64,000 nucleotides of DNA from Clitopilus passeckerianus (taxonomy: Eukaryota > Basidiomycota > Agaricomycetes > Agaricales > Entolomataceae). A program made the translations under genes and the position numbers. Below, piece by piece: positions 32,158 through 44,486 of the stretch. Under the pieces are notes generated by a model. That model ran no database searches, was not told the origin of the DNA, and saw only the letters and a list, made by a program, of their open reading frames with translations. Location of the stretch: assembly GCA_944990035.1 (NCBI GenBank), contig CALYLX010000150.1:558001-622000 (forward strand). The letters are read 5' to 3'. The stretch's first letter is position 1, and each line of letters begins with the position of its first letter.

Positions 32158-32629
32158 TCAACTTGAACCCGCGGAGGCCACTGTAGGCTTTCCCTTCTCC
32201 GCGTCCTCTCCGAAGGCCTCCAGGGTGCGAACGACGAGATCGACGTTCTCCAGGAATGCGTTTGTGGTGAGGCGGGCGAGGCGGACTGTGAGCGTTTGGA
32301 ATGTTCTATGGCAGTAGGTCAGTTAGTCATTTGGGACTAATGAAAGGAGGGGGTATGGAGAAGACAGGGGTGAGCGATACCATGGAAGGAGAAAGGACAG
32401 CGAGTAGAAGAGAAGCAAGCAAAATGGAAAGATGAAAAAGATCCCATAACACTCACGCAACCAACACCCTCCCCCTAACCTCCAATGTCCTCTTAACAGC
32501 CTGGGGTTGTAGCTCCGGATCCACCTCGATCGTCTTCTTTGCGTACTCCGCGTGCTGAGCGGTGTAGAACGGTATCTCGAGTGATACCGTGTGCCATGTG
32601 TCCGAGGGGTCGGTATTTGGTATTGACAT
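32158..32629 (-). CDS. PCC1: EKC/KEOPS complex subunit Pcc1
   Basis: Small dimerising subunit of KEOPS, which makes the t6A modification of tRNA and supports telomere and transcription functions. Two exons. Exon 1 (ATG 32629) reads 'DTWHTVSLEIPFYTAQHAEYAKKTIEVDPELQPQAVKRTLEVRGRVLVA'-like sequence in order, ending at a GTGAGT donor near 32460. Exon 2 from about 32305 gives 'TFQTLTVRLARLTTNAFLENVDLVVRTLEAFG' and stops at 32158-32160. The 'VDPELQP' and 'RxLRTTxNxFLExxxLVxxT' pattern is diagnostic for the Pcc1/LAGE3 family, and the short length (about 105 residues) is normal. It is too small to appear as one ORF. Confidence 0.88.
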
Positions 32630-33466
32630 TGTAGGATGGTGGTGTTGGTCTGATTGTTAGAAAGATATCAAGGAGATCCTCCTGGATCTAATCTCTCTCT
32701 CGGGGTTGAGCACCGCATTGAGGTAGTCCCCGCTTGCCCTGGCCTATCACCTCACTCAACCCGCCCCGATCGTTCACGTTCTTAAAACCGTCATATCCGA
32801 CGTCTACTCACTAATCCCATGTCAGGATTCGCGTCATCCGTCCGCACGAGGTGACTACTCAAAGGGTTTGCGCCTCATTTGCGGCGCATGTTCGTCCAGA
32901 CTATCAACGATATGTTTTCTGTTGGGGTTGGGGCAGAAAATTTCGGAAAACGGTTCTTGAAGCCACGCAGACCCAGGCCGGAAGATAACAGGAAACTTTG
33001 AGTAATATTGTAAATAGGTATAAAAACACAACAGCGGTTGTATCTAACAATAAACACAACTCAAAAAATGGTATAATGAACTTCGCTGTAGCTATTAGTC
33101 AAAACCAGCTAAAAAGCACACATCAAGCAACACCCAGCTCGACGCCGCGCCCTTGAACAAGGGGGCATCGAGAATACGTCTGATAAATCCAGCAGCGAGT
33201 TACAAGCACTGATGAAGGATTCACAGAATCTCCAAGCAAAAAATGGCAACAAAAACCGTGAGAGGGTTAGAAGACAATTGGGAACCAGAAATGAATGGAA
33301 GGGGAATAGCCAACAGAAAAACCAGCACCAGGAAGGACAGGGAGTCGGTGCACTCGCACTATACACAAATAAAACCCATCATGAGCGCATTACAGCGTCG
33401 AGAATCATCGGCGGAACCATTGCCGTGTCGTTCAAGACCGTGAGGAAAACCAGAATCCTGGACTTC
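32630..33466. other. 840-bp gap without a supported gene
   Basis: Between the PCC1 start and the stop of the GPI-anchored protein gene. One minus-strand ORF (33109-33366) is Cys/Phe-rich but has no exon context. Probably the PCC1 promoter plus a long 3' UTR. Confidence 0.5.
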
Positions 33467-34348
33467 TTATAGAGCTGCGACAACGACAGCTGCGAGAGCG
33501 CCGAGAACCATGATGGGGGTGCTGTGGCGGAAACTAGAAGCACCATTGTCGCTGTCATTGAAGGGGCTGGTACCTGCGTTGGCGGCACCGACGGGGACAA
33601 CACTTGGGCTGGGGGTGCTTGATGCACCAACAGTCAGAGTGGGGGTAACGACGATGCTGGAAACAACAAATTACTAAGTAAGGGTGTCTAAATTAAAACG
33701 GAGAGGAAACAACGCACGTAGGGGTCGAGTCATCGGCAGCGGGCTTGGAGTCGTTCTTTTCGGGGACGGCAACCTTGAGGGATGCGGGGACGCAAGAAGC
33801 GTCGTCACTGTCTGCGACCTTGATCTATACCAAGAATCAGCTTTTCTTCTCGGGCTATCATATTCGGGGGAAAAACTCACGGTTTGACTCCATGCCTCCT
33901 CGCCGTTTGAGTCCTCGAGGGAGAGCTGGACTTCGAGGCCAGCGGGAAGTGCTACCTTCCATGAGATCTTGGTGCCGGTGTGGTCGCCAAGGTCAGCACT
34001 ATACATAGCAACACGAAGATTAGCCATCGCCAAAGAGCAAATAAATTCAAGACGCACATAGCATCACCACAGGGGTTAGAAGCGTTGACGATGATGAGGT
34101 TGTAAGCCTGTTGGCCGGAAGTCTTTTCCCAGGAGATATCGGCCTCTTTGCACTACGCAGGTCGAAAAAAGAGTACGTTAGCAACCAATTCGATATCCAC
34201 AGATTCCGCATCCCCCAAGGCGTCACTCGAGGTCCGCAATGAGAGCGCCAAAAAAGCCACTTACTTGAGTGAGTTTGGGTGAGCTGATAGCGAAGTCAGC
34301 GAGAGCGGGGGCAGCAAGGAGTGCGAGCTTAAAGAGTGTGGAGAACAT
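33467..34348 (-). CDS. Secreted Ser-rich GPI-anchored protein, Kre9/Knh1-like N-terminal domain
   Basis: Signal peptide at the start ('MFSTLFKLALLAAPALA', cleavage near 'ADFA'). An Ig-like Kre9/Knh1-type domain follows over several exons ('SSPKLTQCKEADISWEKTSGQQAYNLIIVNASNPCG', 'ADLGDHTGTKISWKVALPAGLEVQLSLEDSNGEEAW'), then a Ser/Thr/Pro stalk and a C-terminal hydrophobic tail ending 'VVVAAL' before TAA at 33467-33469. The small residues ahead of that tail suit a GPI omega site. Such proteins are common and abundant in agaricomycete cell walls. Their role is not established beyond wall association. Introns lie near 34270-34130, 34080-34000, 33880-33830 and 33720-33665. Confidence 0.75.
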
Positions 34349-34817
34349 CTTTTACAGATATGTACAGCGACGGAGGTCGAGCGTGCAAAAGGGGGGCGAC
34401 AAAGAGGATTTTCGTGGGGAAAACGAAGGTTTTAAAGGAGTCAGCACGCGGTGACAACGAGGGAGGAGAAGGGGAGTGAGAAGGGAATGGCAAGGTTGAT
34501 GGAAAGGAAAAGTCGGCGACCATTTTGTTCTGGATCACAAAGGCACGGCATGTAAACACCGGTAAACACACGCTTGATATCAAAAGGGATCCGCTTGGCG
34601 GCAAGGGCAAGTTCTTGTGCTCAACAAATATCCAATCATCATTATATTCGTTTCTAAACAATCAGTACAGCTTCCTCTTCGTGGAACAGTCAGGCAGTGG
34701 GTATACTCTCTTCGTCTCGTTACTTCATAACTTGGCTGCCACCTTCCCTCGGAATGAAGACAAGTGGGTCCGTTTGCTTATCCTGCCGACGGCAAGAAAT
34801 GGACCGTCAGTATACAT
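34349..34817. other. Promoter of the GPI-anchored gene and 3' region of citrate synthase
   Basis: About 470 bp, no supported gene. Small plus-strand ORFs here have no conserved content. Confidence 0.5.
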
Positions 34818-37332
34818 TTAGTTGTCATGGCCACACGATCCCATCTGCCGGCTCGTGGAGCTGGCAAGACAAGATCTTCTCAAGAACTCACCCGGAATGC
34901 TCAACAGGCGTAGGCGTCACTTTCAGTCCTTCTACAGGCTCGCGATCGTCAACGTCCACATAGTCGCGCTTGCCCGCTCCGAGGTAAATCTGCATGTGTC
35001 TCCGTCAGCACGATTGTCGGAGGCATTTCAAATGACAGTGAGACCGACCTGGCGAGGTCTCCAGATTTTTACTCCGCCTTCTTGCAGCATCATCTGGGCA
35101 AGGCAGAAAAGATTTAAGAACGTTCCTCAGGGTGTGAACAACCCTGCATACCTGTCTCCAGTGTGCCAGCCAGCCGACAACACGAGGAACGGCAAATAGG
35201 ACTGGGAAGAAGTCAAGAGGGAAGCCTAAGCAATATGGAGTATATAAGTGTATATCAGACAGACGCCGAGACCGGCATTGCTCACCCATTGCGCGGTAGA
35301 TGAGACCGCTACATAAGAGAGCGTCAGTTACCACACGAACTTTTGGAAGCGAGAATCATTACCTCCTAAGAATAAACGTTAGTAACTGATGTCCCGATCA
35401 TTAAAGCAAAAACTTGCCAGAAATCAACATTAGGCGCCAACTTGCGCTTAATGAAGTATTCATCTTTCATAGCTGCTTCGTGGAGTGCCATAGCGGTCTC
35501 AAGTAACTCATCTTTACCGGTCCTAGAATTTCACACATTTGAGAAAGGGTGCTATTCCTGGCAACCAGACTAAAAACTAACACTTTGAAAACCTCGTCCG
35601 CCATCTTCCTGACGATGAAAGAGCGGGGATCTGAAGTTTTGTATACACTGGATAGGGCAGAGTCAATACAGAGCCCAAAGCGCAGAGAAGGCTTCACTCA
35701 CCGGTGACCGAAGCCAGAAAGAACCTTCTCGCGTTTCTTGACTTGTTCAAGGAAGCCGGGTACGTTCTCCGGTCTTTTGACGCAGTGTCAGTCTTCTCTT
35801 TCAATGTGGTTAGATATGCCGATACTCACTTTCCAATTGAGATTAGCATACGAATAACAGCTTCATTGGCACCACCTATGATACAAATGAGCGACTAGTA
35901 ACTGCGCGGATCCTTGATTGTTATTTACCATGCAGGGGCCCGCTTTAGTGGTCAGAAATGAGCTGTCAATTCGAAATTTCACTCGTTGGAAAGTACGCAC
36001 TATAATGAGGCACAGCCAGCACTAATTCAATGATGTGAGATACGTCTTGGATGTACAAAAAGAGCTGCGACTCACGCGATAGCACTATATGGGTCCACCA
36101 ACGAGCTTCCCGTCTGCAACACTGTAGTCGCACTGGCATTCAGTTCATGGTCCGCATGAAGCAAGAACAACACATCCAGTGCCTTCTCGAGGACAGGATT
36201 AGGGACAAAATCTTCCTGTCCAAGATGGTCCATCTGGTACAAGAAAGCTCCGGTATAGCTCAGATTTGTTGGCGGTGTGACGAATTCGCGACCTTGACGG
36301 ACACGGTAAGCCATCCTAGTTTTGAGATGAGATAGGTTTGAAGGTGAGATGGAATACACAAACTCACGCAGCAAGTGTAGTTGCCTTTCCAATGAGCCTA
36401 TAGATTTGCTTGTCCATGACGGCAAGTGAATCCTTGTCACCCTTGGTGAAAAGGGTTTGACCTAAACAACAAACGTGTGAGCTGGTGAGAAACTGTGATT
36501 TTGCAGGGCTGCTTCACCTCGCAAGGAAGGGTTCGCTTCGCTATAGTACGATCCGAGATATGCAAAGGCGCTAGTGAGGATGGCCATGGGGTGAGCATCA
36601 TAACTATATTCGCCGTACGATCAGTTCAGCGGTTGCGAGAAGGAAAGGGAGGCATACAGACCGGAAGGAGCGGAAGAATTGAGCAGCATCAGCATGGACA
36701 GGCGAATGGTGCATGATCTCGGCCTGGAACATGTCAAGCTGGGTTTTGGTCGGGAGCGAGCCGTAGATTAGCAGGTACGCTTGAACAAGGTGAGTCCTAA
36801 TCTAGGGAGTCAAACGGCAAGAATAACTACCTGTTTCAAGATGTGACGACTTGACGGCGAGTTGTTCGATGGGATACCCCCTGGCAGAAGGTCAGTATAT
36901 GGAGGTCAAAGAGAGAAGGTGCGGCCGATGTACCTGTAACGGAGAACTGGGAACCATTTCAGTGACTGAAACAGTAGAACTAACGGGTGCCATACCTCCA
37001 GCATCTCCATCGATGAAGGTAATTTCACTCCGCATGACAGCAGTATTGAGGAAACCTTTATCTTGTACCCTGAGACCCTTCTCAGTCTCATTCTCTTCCC
37101 TCTCGCCGGACTGCCTAGAGGCCTTCATGGCCTTGAAGGCAGTCGCTGGGACGCTATTGTCGGTTATTCTACATTCCGGAAAGGTCGTCAGCATCGTAGG
37201 ACCCGACTCGAGCATTGTCGCCTGCATGCCCCAATGACAGGATACTTACGGAACTTCGTAGACCTTGCCGGTACGATTGTCCTTAACCGTCAAGGAGTTG
37301 GCAGGCTTTGCGGTCTCGAGTGCTTTACCCAT
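34818..37332 (-). CDS. Citrate synthase, extramitochondrial type
   Basis: Condenses acetyl-CoA and oxaloacetate to citrate. About ten exons. The N-terminus starts '[27 protein letters not shown]' (ATG 37332) with no mitochondrial presequence. Next come '[19 protein letters not shown]', '[10 protein letters not shown]', '[14 protein letters not shown]' and '[16 protein letters not shown]' (first active-site His), a '[15 protein letters not shown]' stretch (second His) split by an intron, '[13 protein letters not shown]' and '[14 protein letters not shown]' (catalytic Asp). The end reads '[10 protein letters not shown]', continued by an extra exon to TAA at 34818-34820, or stopping at the TGA just after 'SG'. 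Missing presequence suggests cytosol or peroxisome, but neither candidate C-terminus is a clear PTS1. A 2-methylcitrate synthase activity cannot be excluded. Confidence 0.85.
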
Positions 37333-38130
37333 TGCAATTGGATGCGAGGAGGAGGGACTGGATGGTCAGAGGTCAAGAAACCTTTTGATTCCGTCATTTC
37401 ATCCCTGCCTCAAATTATAGGCCTTCCGGGTCGCTTCATTCCCGTTCTGTTCTGGCTGGGGAAAGGTGACATCACGTAACGCGTCCGTAACGCGGAAATC
37501 ACGCGCTGGGGCATTTGGGTAGCCGAGATCCGTGTCCTGAGCTACAAGCAGTGAACTCGACATTTCTCGATGAAAGCCATCTTGATAACTTCAAGAGCCC
37601 TTGTGATAATGCTAAACGAATTTCGGTGATCATAACGTTGTCGTAAACATACGTGACGAGGAATAGCCGCTATAACGGCACAAGCGATGGAAATTACCGG
37701 AAAGATGGCCACCCTCGTAACATCTGGCAGGTCAGCCAGCCTGGCCTCAAGGTTTTGTCGTACTTGGACAGAAGATAGGCATGGTTACAATGCCTTCACA
37801 TAGTCGGGGCACGTCGAGGGGCTATCGTTGCAATCTGGGCCGGCCTGCATTCCGTCCTGTTAGACCTTGGAAGCTTAGAAGGCCGTAGAAGCATTCGACT
37901 TTCCAACCCTCTCCAGGTTTTTGCGACGATCCTCTTGAAATCGGACAGTGAGGAGCCGAAACCGAGTCCTATCAGTGTCACGTCGATTTCTGGTTGACGC
38001 GCCAGTCACGCGATGCTCACGTGCTGACTCGGCCTAGCTGCCGAGATCCGACGATGTACTGCTTTCAGTACACCAGATTCGACTCGGATACACGAGTTCA
38101 TCCATCTTTACGGGAAGATATCTAGAAGAA
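37333..38130. promoter_or_regulatory. Divergent promoter region, citrate synthase and TAF6
   Basis: About 800 bp between the two start codons. It contains a CACGTG at 38018-38023 and a short open frame upstream of citrate synthase (ATG near 37562, about 50 codons, minus strand), which could be a uORF or a missed first exon. No other gene is seen. Confidence 0.4.
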
Positions 38131-40034
38131 ATGTCAGTGGCAAATGCAAATGCCACAGTGACATTAGGAACGACACCGACCGCCACTGCACAACCTCCTG
38201 CGCCTTCGACGAGTAAAGGAAAGGCGGCTGCAACAAATACCAATGCAAAGACACCACACACGGGCATTTACAAGAGTGAAGCGGTCAAGGTAAGAACTGT
38301 GTTTGTTTTTGGGTCCCCCAATATGAAAACGAGTCAATTTAGGATGTAGCTGAGTCTCTGAACATCACGCTGAATGACGCCGTCGCCACTGCTCTGGCCT
38401 CTGATGTTGAATATCGGATACACCAAGTTGTCGAAGAAGCAGCTCGTTTCATGCGTCATGGCCGGCGGACAACATTGACGACTGCAGACATAGACCAGGC
38501 CTTTCGTGTTCTCAACATTGAGCCGCTGTATGGGCACTCTTCCTTCAATGCACCCTCTTACAAGCGCGCTCTGCCATTCCCTTCCGCTGCAGCATTATCT
38601 TCACTCCCGGGTCAGGCTGGCTCAAGCAGCGGCGGTCAAGGATCCTCCAGTGGCCCGGTCTGGTTTGTGGAAGACGAAGAGATTGATTTCGATCGAGTCC
38701 TGCGGGAAGAGAAGATTGTTCTTCCGCGAGGCGTGCATTGGACTGCACATTGGCTGGCTGTGGAAGGGGTGCAACCACTTATACCTGAAAACCCTCCAGC
38801 TATACCCAGAGACAATGCACCTGCTGAATCTACCTCCGGCGTCAAGACGGAGGGTCTTCCAAACGGTGCTACCCCATTAACAAATGGACTTCTTCCAGGA
38901 GCCAAAAAACCCAGCTCTACTGCAGCAGGCCCTGGTCAATCGTCTGCATCTCCCTCGACTCCTCTTGTCAAACATGTCCTATCACGCGAACTTCAGCTCT
39001 ATTACAACCGCCTTACAACTTCGCTTCTACCTCCTTCAAACGACTTCACCAAGCGCACTGCAGCTCTAGCCAGTCTAAGACAGGATGCTGGACTACAAGC
39101 CCTTTTGCCCTACCTCATCAGATGGGTTGGAGAAGGTGTCGTTGGGGCTTTGAGGGAAACTAAGGATAACTCTGAGGAAGACACGAAGATGGTCAATGGA
39201 GCTGCCCCAGGCGGGTCAGAAGCAACAAGGGCACGTACGTTGGACGTGCTTATGGATGTCATTGCTGCATTGCTTGAAAATGCGACGTTGTTTGTCGAAC
39301 CTTATGTATGTTGCTGCTCTCCGCCTGTTTTCTGAGCCTATCTGACTTTGCGTTCATAGCTACATCAACTTCTACCCCCAATCCTCTCTACCCTTCTCCA
39401 CTCCTCCCTTCCAAGTGCTGCTGCTTCGAATTCTTCCTCTTCTTCCTCATCGAGCTCAGTTCCAAATGCTAACCCAACACCCACCCACCTCCGTACCTCC
39501 GCGTCCTCGACCCTTTCGCATCTCCTCCGGCAACACAGCACAACTTATCCATCCCTCTCGCCTCGAATCATGAAAACGCTCCTCCTTGCCCTCCTCAGCC
39601 CTGCCAAAGGCAACGAGGCTAATACGAAGAATGGTACCCGAGAAGGTGCCATCCGTGGCCTCATCGGCGTAGGCAAAGAAGCCGTCCGGAAAGGGATCGT
39701 CGAAGGCGGAGGTGCTAGGGTTGTTGAGCGGGAGTGCGAAGGATTTTTGGCCAGTGGTATGAACGACGGAGAGGGTGAAGAAGGGCTGGTAAACTCTGTA
39801 ATGGATGCGTTGAAGGTCCTGAAGCCGTCTGTCTCTGCGGCGGATGCAGCTGGGTCTGCACAGGATATGGATGTGGATCCGACGCCCACGGCTCCATTGA
39901 ACCTCAATGATGAGGATGATGCGGTTGTCTACGAAAGGCTAAAGGAGCTTGTTGGGGACGCCTTCGCGGAACGAGTGATGATGGCAGGTGACAGGGATTG
40001 GGCCAGGGAGATCCTTGGTGTTGGTCGAGGGTAG
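38131..40034 (+). CDS. TAF6: Transcription initiation factor TFIID/SAGA subunit TAF6
   Basis: Histone-fold subunit that pairs with TAF9 in TFIID (and SAGA). Three exons. Exon 1 starts 'MSVANANATVTLGTTPTA' and ends 'YKSEAVK'. Exon 2 from about 38342 gives the histone fold 'DVAESLNITLNDAVATALASDVEYRIHQVVEEAARFMRHGRRTTLTTADIDQAFRVL'. It continues with 'IEPLYGHSS' and the TAF6-specific 'VHWTAHWLAVEGVQPLIPENPP', then a Ser/Ala linker and the HEAT-repeat region ('LSRELQLYYNRLTTSLL', 'GLQALLPYLIRWVGEGV', 'TYPSLSPRIMKTLLLALL'). The final intron is at about 39305-39359. The Ser-rich insertion inside the HEAT region is longer than in yeast. Confidence 0.92.
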
Positions 40035-40327
40035 GCATTTGTTATCCTTGGTTTGTGGACTTTGTTGTATCTTTCAGCATCATTGCAAATTTGTTTTCGA
40101 TTAGATCTAAAAACTTGAACTCTCCGTGCATCATTCGGCTGAAATTGCAGTGATTCTTGAATTGGTTGGTGCCAGGCACATACATACGAGGGCTACATAT
40201 TTAACTTGATCCCTTACTATTGACAAATAATTCAAAGATGGCAGCCAGAGTCCATGAGAGGATATTACTCCAATATCCCAAACCTCAGAATAGGAACCAA
40301 TAAACCATTACAAATATTCTGCTTGGT

Positions 40328-41870
40328 TCACTCCTTAGCTTCCTCGCCCTCGGCCTTGGTCTTCTTCTTTTTGCTCTTCTTGCTCTCGCGGAGATTCCTG
40401 GCCAAAGTTGCCTTCAATTCCTCGTCCTCTAGCTCCTTCTCGGTCTTGACCAGCTCGGGTTTGTACCACACAGGAGGGTGAGTGATCAGAGCAGGTCCAC
40501 CAGGTAGAAGGGCAATCGTGAAGTGGAAGCCAGCGACGACAGTGTTAGCAGGGGTGTACCTAATACGGTTGAGTTGATTAAAGTTCGCTTCCATGAGAAC
40601 AAAATACTTACACCACTTCGTAAGGTTTCACGAGCGAGTGTTGGACAGCCTCCTGAAGGCCCATGCGCGAACGCTTCTCATCTTCGAGAGACCTGATGTT
40701 GAAAGGGAAGGAGCCTGCCTTCTTCTGGACCTCGGAGAACACAGCACGGGAGTTCTTCATCTTGAGTTGGTAAGTGACAGTAGGGTCGCGTTGGTATATG
40801 GTTGTCCTCGACTCTTCTAGGCGAGCCTACGGGTTAATCGTGGTTAGAGCCTTTCTCGCCTGCGTGATCGCATGAATAGGAGTACTCACTTTGCCGTCTT
40901 CTCCAGAAGAAATCAGAATGTCCATGCCGTAAACCTCGCCTTCAGCGAAGGTCGCCGCCTCGAAGTCACGCTTTTGCCCTTCGCTCGGGTTCAGGATAAT
41001 TCGCTTCTTTCCGTCTATGACGTTCTGGGTTTGTTGACATGAGAGCATACCTGAGTTAGGGACGATAAACAACATGCAAGGGTTTGATCGGTGGAAATCA
41101 TACCCTCGACGGGCTTGCAATCCCAGGCTGCAGCAATCTTCTGAACAGCCTCGGTGACAACCCAGTTCTTGTTTCCAACCTTGATTGTGCGCATGGCGAG
41201 TTCGGCAGCACTCCAGGCAGCCTTCACGACGTCTGCGCGGCGGCCAGTGGCTGGGCTGTCAGCGGTGGCACCTACTACAATGGTTTCTGCGCTGATGGAC
41301 GCGAAGCCGTCGATGTGAGCACCGAGCTGGATCTTTACGACATCGTCCTTGGCCAGGACTTGAGAAGATTGAGGATCGGAGCTAGGGTCGGCTCAGATGG
41401 GACGATGATTTAATTGTGATCTCATTGCAAACTCACGCGAGGGGTGAAAAGTGAGCCACTGTATTGTTCACAGAGATGCAGGTGGGGAAGGCGAGGCCTG
41501 GTTAGACAATCAGCAGGGGAACAGCCGGCAATATACTCATGTGGCCTACCCTTGTTGACCTTCACGCCTTTCACCGATTTGTTGTAGACACTGCTAGTGC
41601 CTTGCTCGATCAATTTGTCGCCCTCGATGCAAAGATCGAGAATCTTTGCGCCTTCGACGGCGAGCTCGACCAGCTTTTTCGTGACAGACTGCACGATATC
41701 TGCAGCTACCTGATCGTAGAGTTTCTTTGAGTCTAATCACTTTCGATGCGGTTGGAGCAATGGGAACCCACCTTATACTTGGTGATCTCAACCTCAAGCT
41801 GGGCACCGGGAGACTTCTTCTCCTCAGCGACTGCCGGTGCAGGGACAGCAGGGGCTTCAGTATCGGACAT
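40328..41870 (-). CDS. EBP1/PA2G4-like protein (catalytically dead methionine aminopeptidase fold)
   Basis: Ribosome- and nucleic-acid-associated protein of the PA2G4/EBP1 group (fission yeast Cdb4), linked to growth control and ribosome biogenesis. Start 'MSDTEAPAVPAPAVAEEKKSPG' (ATG 41870). It then reads 'VAADIVQSVTKKLVELAVEGAKILDLCIEGDKLIEQ' and 'KGLAFPTCISVNN', then 'VVKIQLGAHIDGFASI', 'AAWSAAELAMRTIK', 'AAAWDCKPVEGMLSCQ', 'AEGEVYGMDILISSGEGK'-like and 'FTIALLPGGPALITHPPVW', ending in a Lys-rich tail 'RESKKSKKKKTKAEGEEAKE'. The metal-binding set of true methionine aminopeptidases is replaced ('QLGAHIDG' instead of DxxxxxxG with metal Asp). Five to six short introns. Confidence 0.88.
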
Positions 41871-42114
41871 ACTATGGAATAGAGATGGTACTGAGGTTGA
41901 AGTTAAGATGGATAGGAAAGTCGGTGCCGGTCTGACGCAGGAGATTTACTGTTTTGACCCTTATCTAATCAGCTGATGGTATGACGCTGGATTTTTTCTT
42001 TTTCTGGCGAAGAAATCAAGAAAGAATATTCAATTTACAACTACAATGTCCCTTAGAACTTAAGTTACTCGCCTAAGCTTTCAAAAAAATGTCTATTATA
42101 CTGGTATAGTTAAA

Positions 42115-44097
42115 TTAGAGGGAAGGTTCATCTACCCCCTTCAATGCTACAATACCGCAGATTGAACGGCAAATGTCACCATCGTCTAGGTATTGCGCTT
42201 CAGGCGGAGGCTGACCACTGTTGGCCTCATTTTTATCCACGAGAGATCTCCAACGACGCCAATCTGGTTCTGGCCCGGATGGCTCCTCCCAGCCGAAGGC
42301 AGATGTCACCAAGCCTCGGAATCCAATCCTGTCCATCATATCGCTGATAAAGGTAAATTCGGTTAGTGTGTCCTTGACGCGGATAGGCTGTTACTCGCAC
42401 TTTTCCCATGCTCTCCATTGATCCTCAAATGCTTCGCGGGCAGCAGACTCCTGATTAAGCCGAGAAGACGACTCGGCTGTCGTGCGACCGCCGACGATCC
42501 TTGTACTTGGATTCCAGAGCTTCCTGTACTCCTGCCAGATAGGTTCCCTACAAGCACGAACAGTGTCAACAATTTTCCCGAGATGCATGCTGTTCCAATT
42601 TGAATCGTCAAGAAAGCTTGTATCTGAAGTGAGTGAGCCTTGGTGTGTCGACGATGAAGCATTGCTAGATCTCGTAGATTCATTGGACCCTCGTTGAGGC
42701 CTGCTCAAAGGTTGGTTACTAGTAGACGGGGACGGGAGGGGTATTTTGGCCAGGTTTCGTTGTTGTATATCGACGAACGAGGCGGATGTCATATGAAATG
42801 GTAGGATAGCAGATGGGTCGCTAGCAAAGAAACGGGAATAAAGCATGCCTTCCCAAGCTGCCTTGAGTTGTGAGTGGTCTCGTGGGTCCCCAGCAGGTTC
42901 TGCATCCTCAAAGGGGTCGCCTACAAAAGATGGGGACAAAAAAGAGGAGCCATACGGGGAACGAGAAGGACTTCGACTACGCCTTGAAGGCCCCAATGAA
43001 AGAGATGATGCGAACGTCTTGCTAGACAGGGTTGGAGATGTCATGTCAAAGCCTTCGTCTACTATTGAGCCCCAGCGCATATCGGAAGATACAAGAGGGG
43101 AGCTAGAGTCATGCGTTGGGCTCATAGAGACTGAGGACAACATTGAAGAGGCACTGTGGTTGATATTGACGGTGAGATGTGGACGACCTGTGGGTGGTGC
43201 CGGGGGCGGTAGCTTTTGCATACATGGGAAAATCGGGGAATCCTCAATTATCTGAAACGGCACGCTTAGAGGTCCAGACTTTGATGCCAACTATCCTAGG
43301 GGTAGGGTCTTACCTCAACGGCAGCACCAAACTTCATTACGCGGGCAACTTCCTGAGGTATTATTATTCTCTGATGGAAATGAGGTTTGAATAACGCCCA
43401 CAAACCTTGAGGACAGACGGCCACTGTACGAACGAAATATGAGCACATGTAATAGCCAAGAAAGCCACGGCATTCACCTCATCCTCTGGCACGCCTAATC
43501 CAATGTTAGCTATCCGAACGAAGTCGAAAGAGGACGGTGCAAAGGGAAGCGGTTCGAGACTAGTGAGGCTTCTCGATCAGCGCCCTTATTGAGCGTGTGA
43601 AGAAAGGGGGTTCGTACAAGTTTCCGTGCACCCATATGATACGGTCAGCAATGTCGGGGTGTGTAAACTCCAGAACACGACGACTTGGCTGCGTAGCGCA
43701 GATATCAAACCCATAGATTCTCGACTCCTAGAGAGGTTCATTGGCAAAACGAGACACAGAAAGTGTGAAAGTACCTTCCACCGTTGGGCTGTCTCGATGG
43801 CCCAATATCCACTGCCGCAACCAAGGTCCAGAACGTTGCGAGGGGACTTGTCGAACTGGAGCATAGACGGCCCACGGCATGCTGCCCAGCAGAACATGTT
43901 ATCCCAGATATCACTGAAGAAAAAATCCCGATAAATACGGCGAACTTAGGCTGTTCCCGCGTCTTGATGATTACTCACAAAGCCGATGAGCTGCCAGAAC
44001 GTACCACTGGATAGGGCACATCTCCTGGCTTTCGACGCACCTGGAGCGGATTCGGCTCAAGGATACTTTTCTGAATTTGAGAGGGGGAACCAGACAT
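42115..44097 (-). CDS. SAM-dependent methyltransferase with a large disordered insertion
   Basis: Class I methyltransferase. Start 'MSGSPSQIQKSILEPNP' (ATG 44097). After an N-terminal helix region, 'SPRNVLDLGCGSGYWAIETAQ' is motif I (SAM binding), 'SRIYGFDIC' holds the motif II acid, then 'DIADRIIWVHGN', 'FDFVRIANIGLGVPEDE' and 'KEVARVMKFGAAVEIIEDSP' (post motif III). After that strand, about 230 residues of Ser/Pro-rich disordered sequence precede a conserved helical end ('CREPIWQEYRKLW', 'AFEDQWRAWEKCE', 'FGWEEPSG'). The pattern is known in fungal UbiE/LaeA-like proteins, but the substrate is unknown. Several introns. Confidence 0.78.
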
Positions 44098-44486
44098 CCT
44101 CGCAAGGGAGGGAGTGGGCGTGCGGGCGTCCAATGCAGACTTGTGCGGAAAGGAGGTGATGGTGCTAGTTGGAGAGACGGGAGAACCAACCACAATGACA
44201 GCCGGTCTATATAGCACGTCGTAAGTAAGTGACCGAGGCACGAGAACTGAATTTTTTAGGCATCATCCCCGACACGATGAAAAGTCTGTGTGGGCGATTT
44301 TCAGTTGAGCGAGTAAGGGTCGTTTTTCGATATGATCGCCGTGGCCGGGACGGTCCTGGTTTCCGTTGTGTGGGAACTATTTACCAAATACGACAACATT
44401 TCGCACGCTGGTCCAGGACGTTGGCCACCCTCAAACTTCCAGTCCGTTGAAGTCCGACTGTATACCGTTATCCTCGTTCAACTCAA
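44098..44486. promoter_or_regulatory. Divergent promoter, methyltransferase and complex I subunit
   Basis: About 390 bp between opposing start codons, with no other supported coding sequence. Confidence 0.4.
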
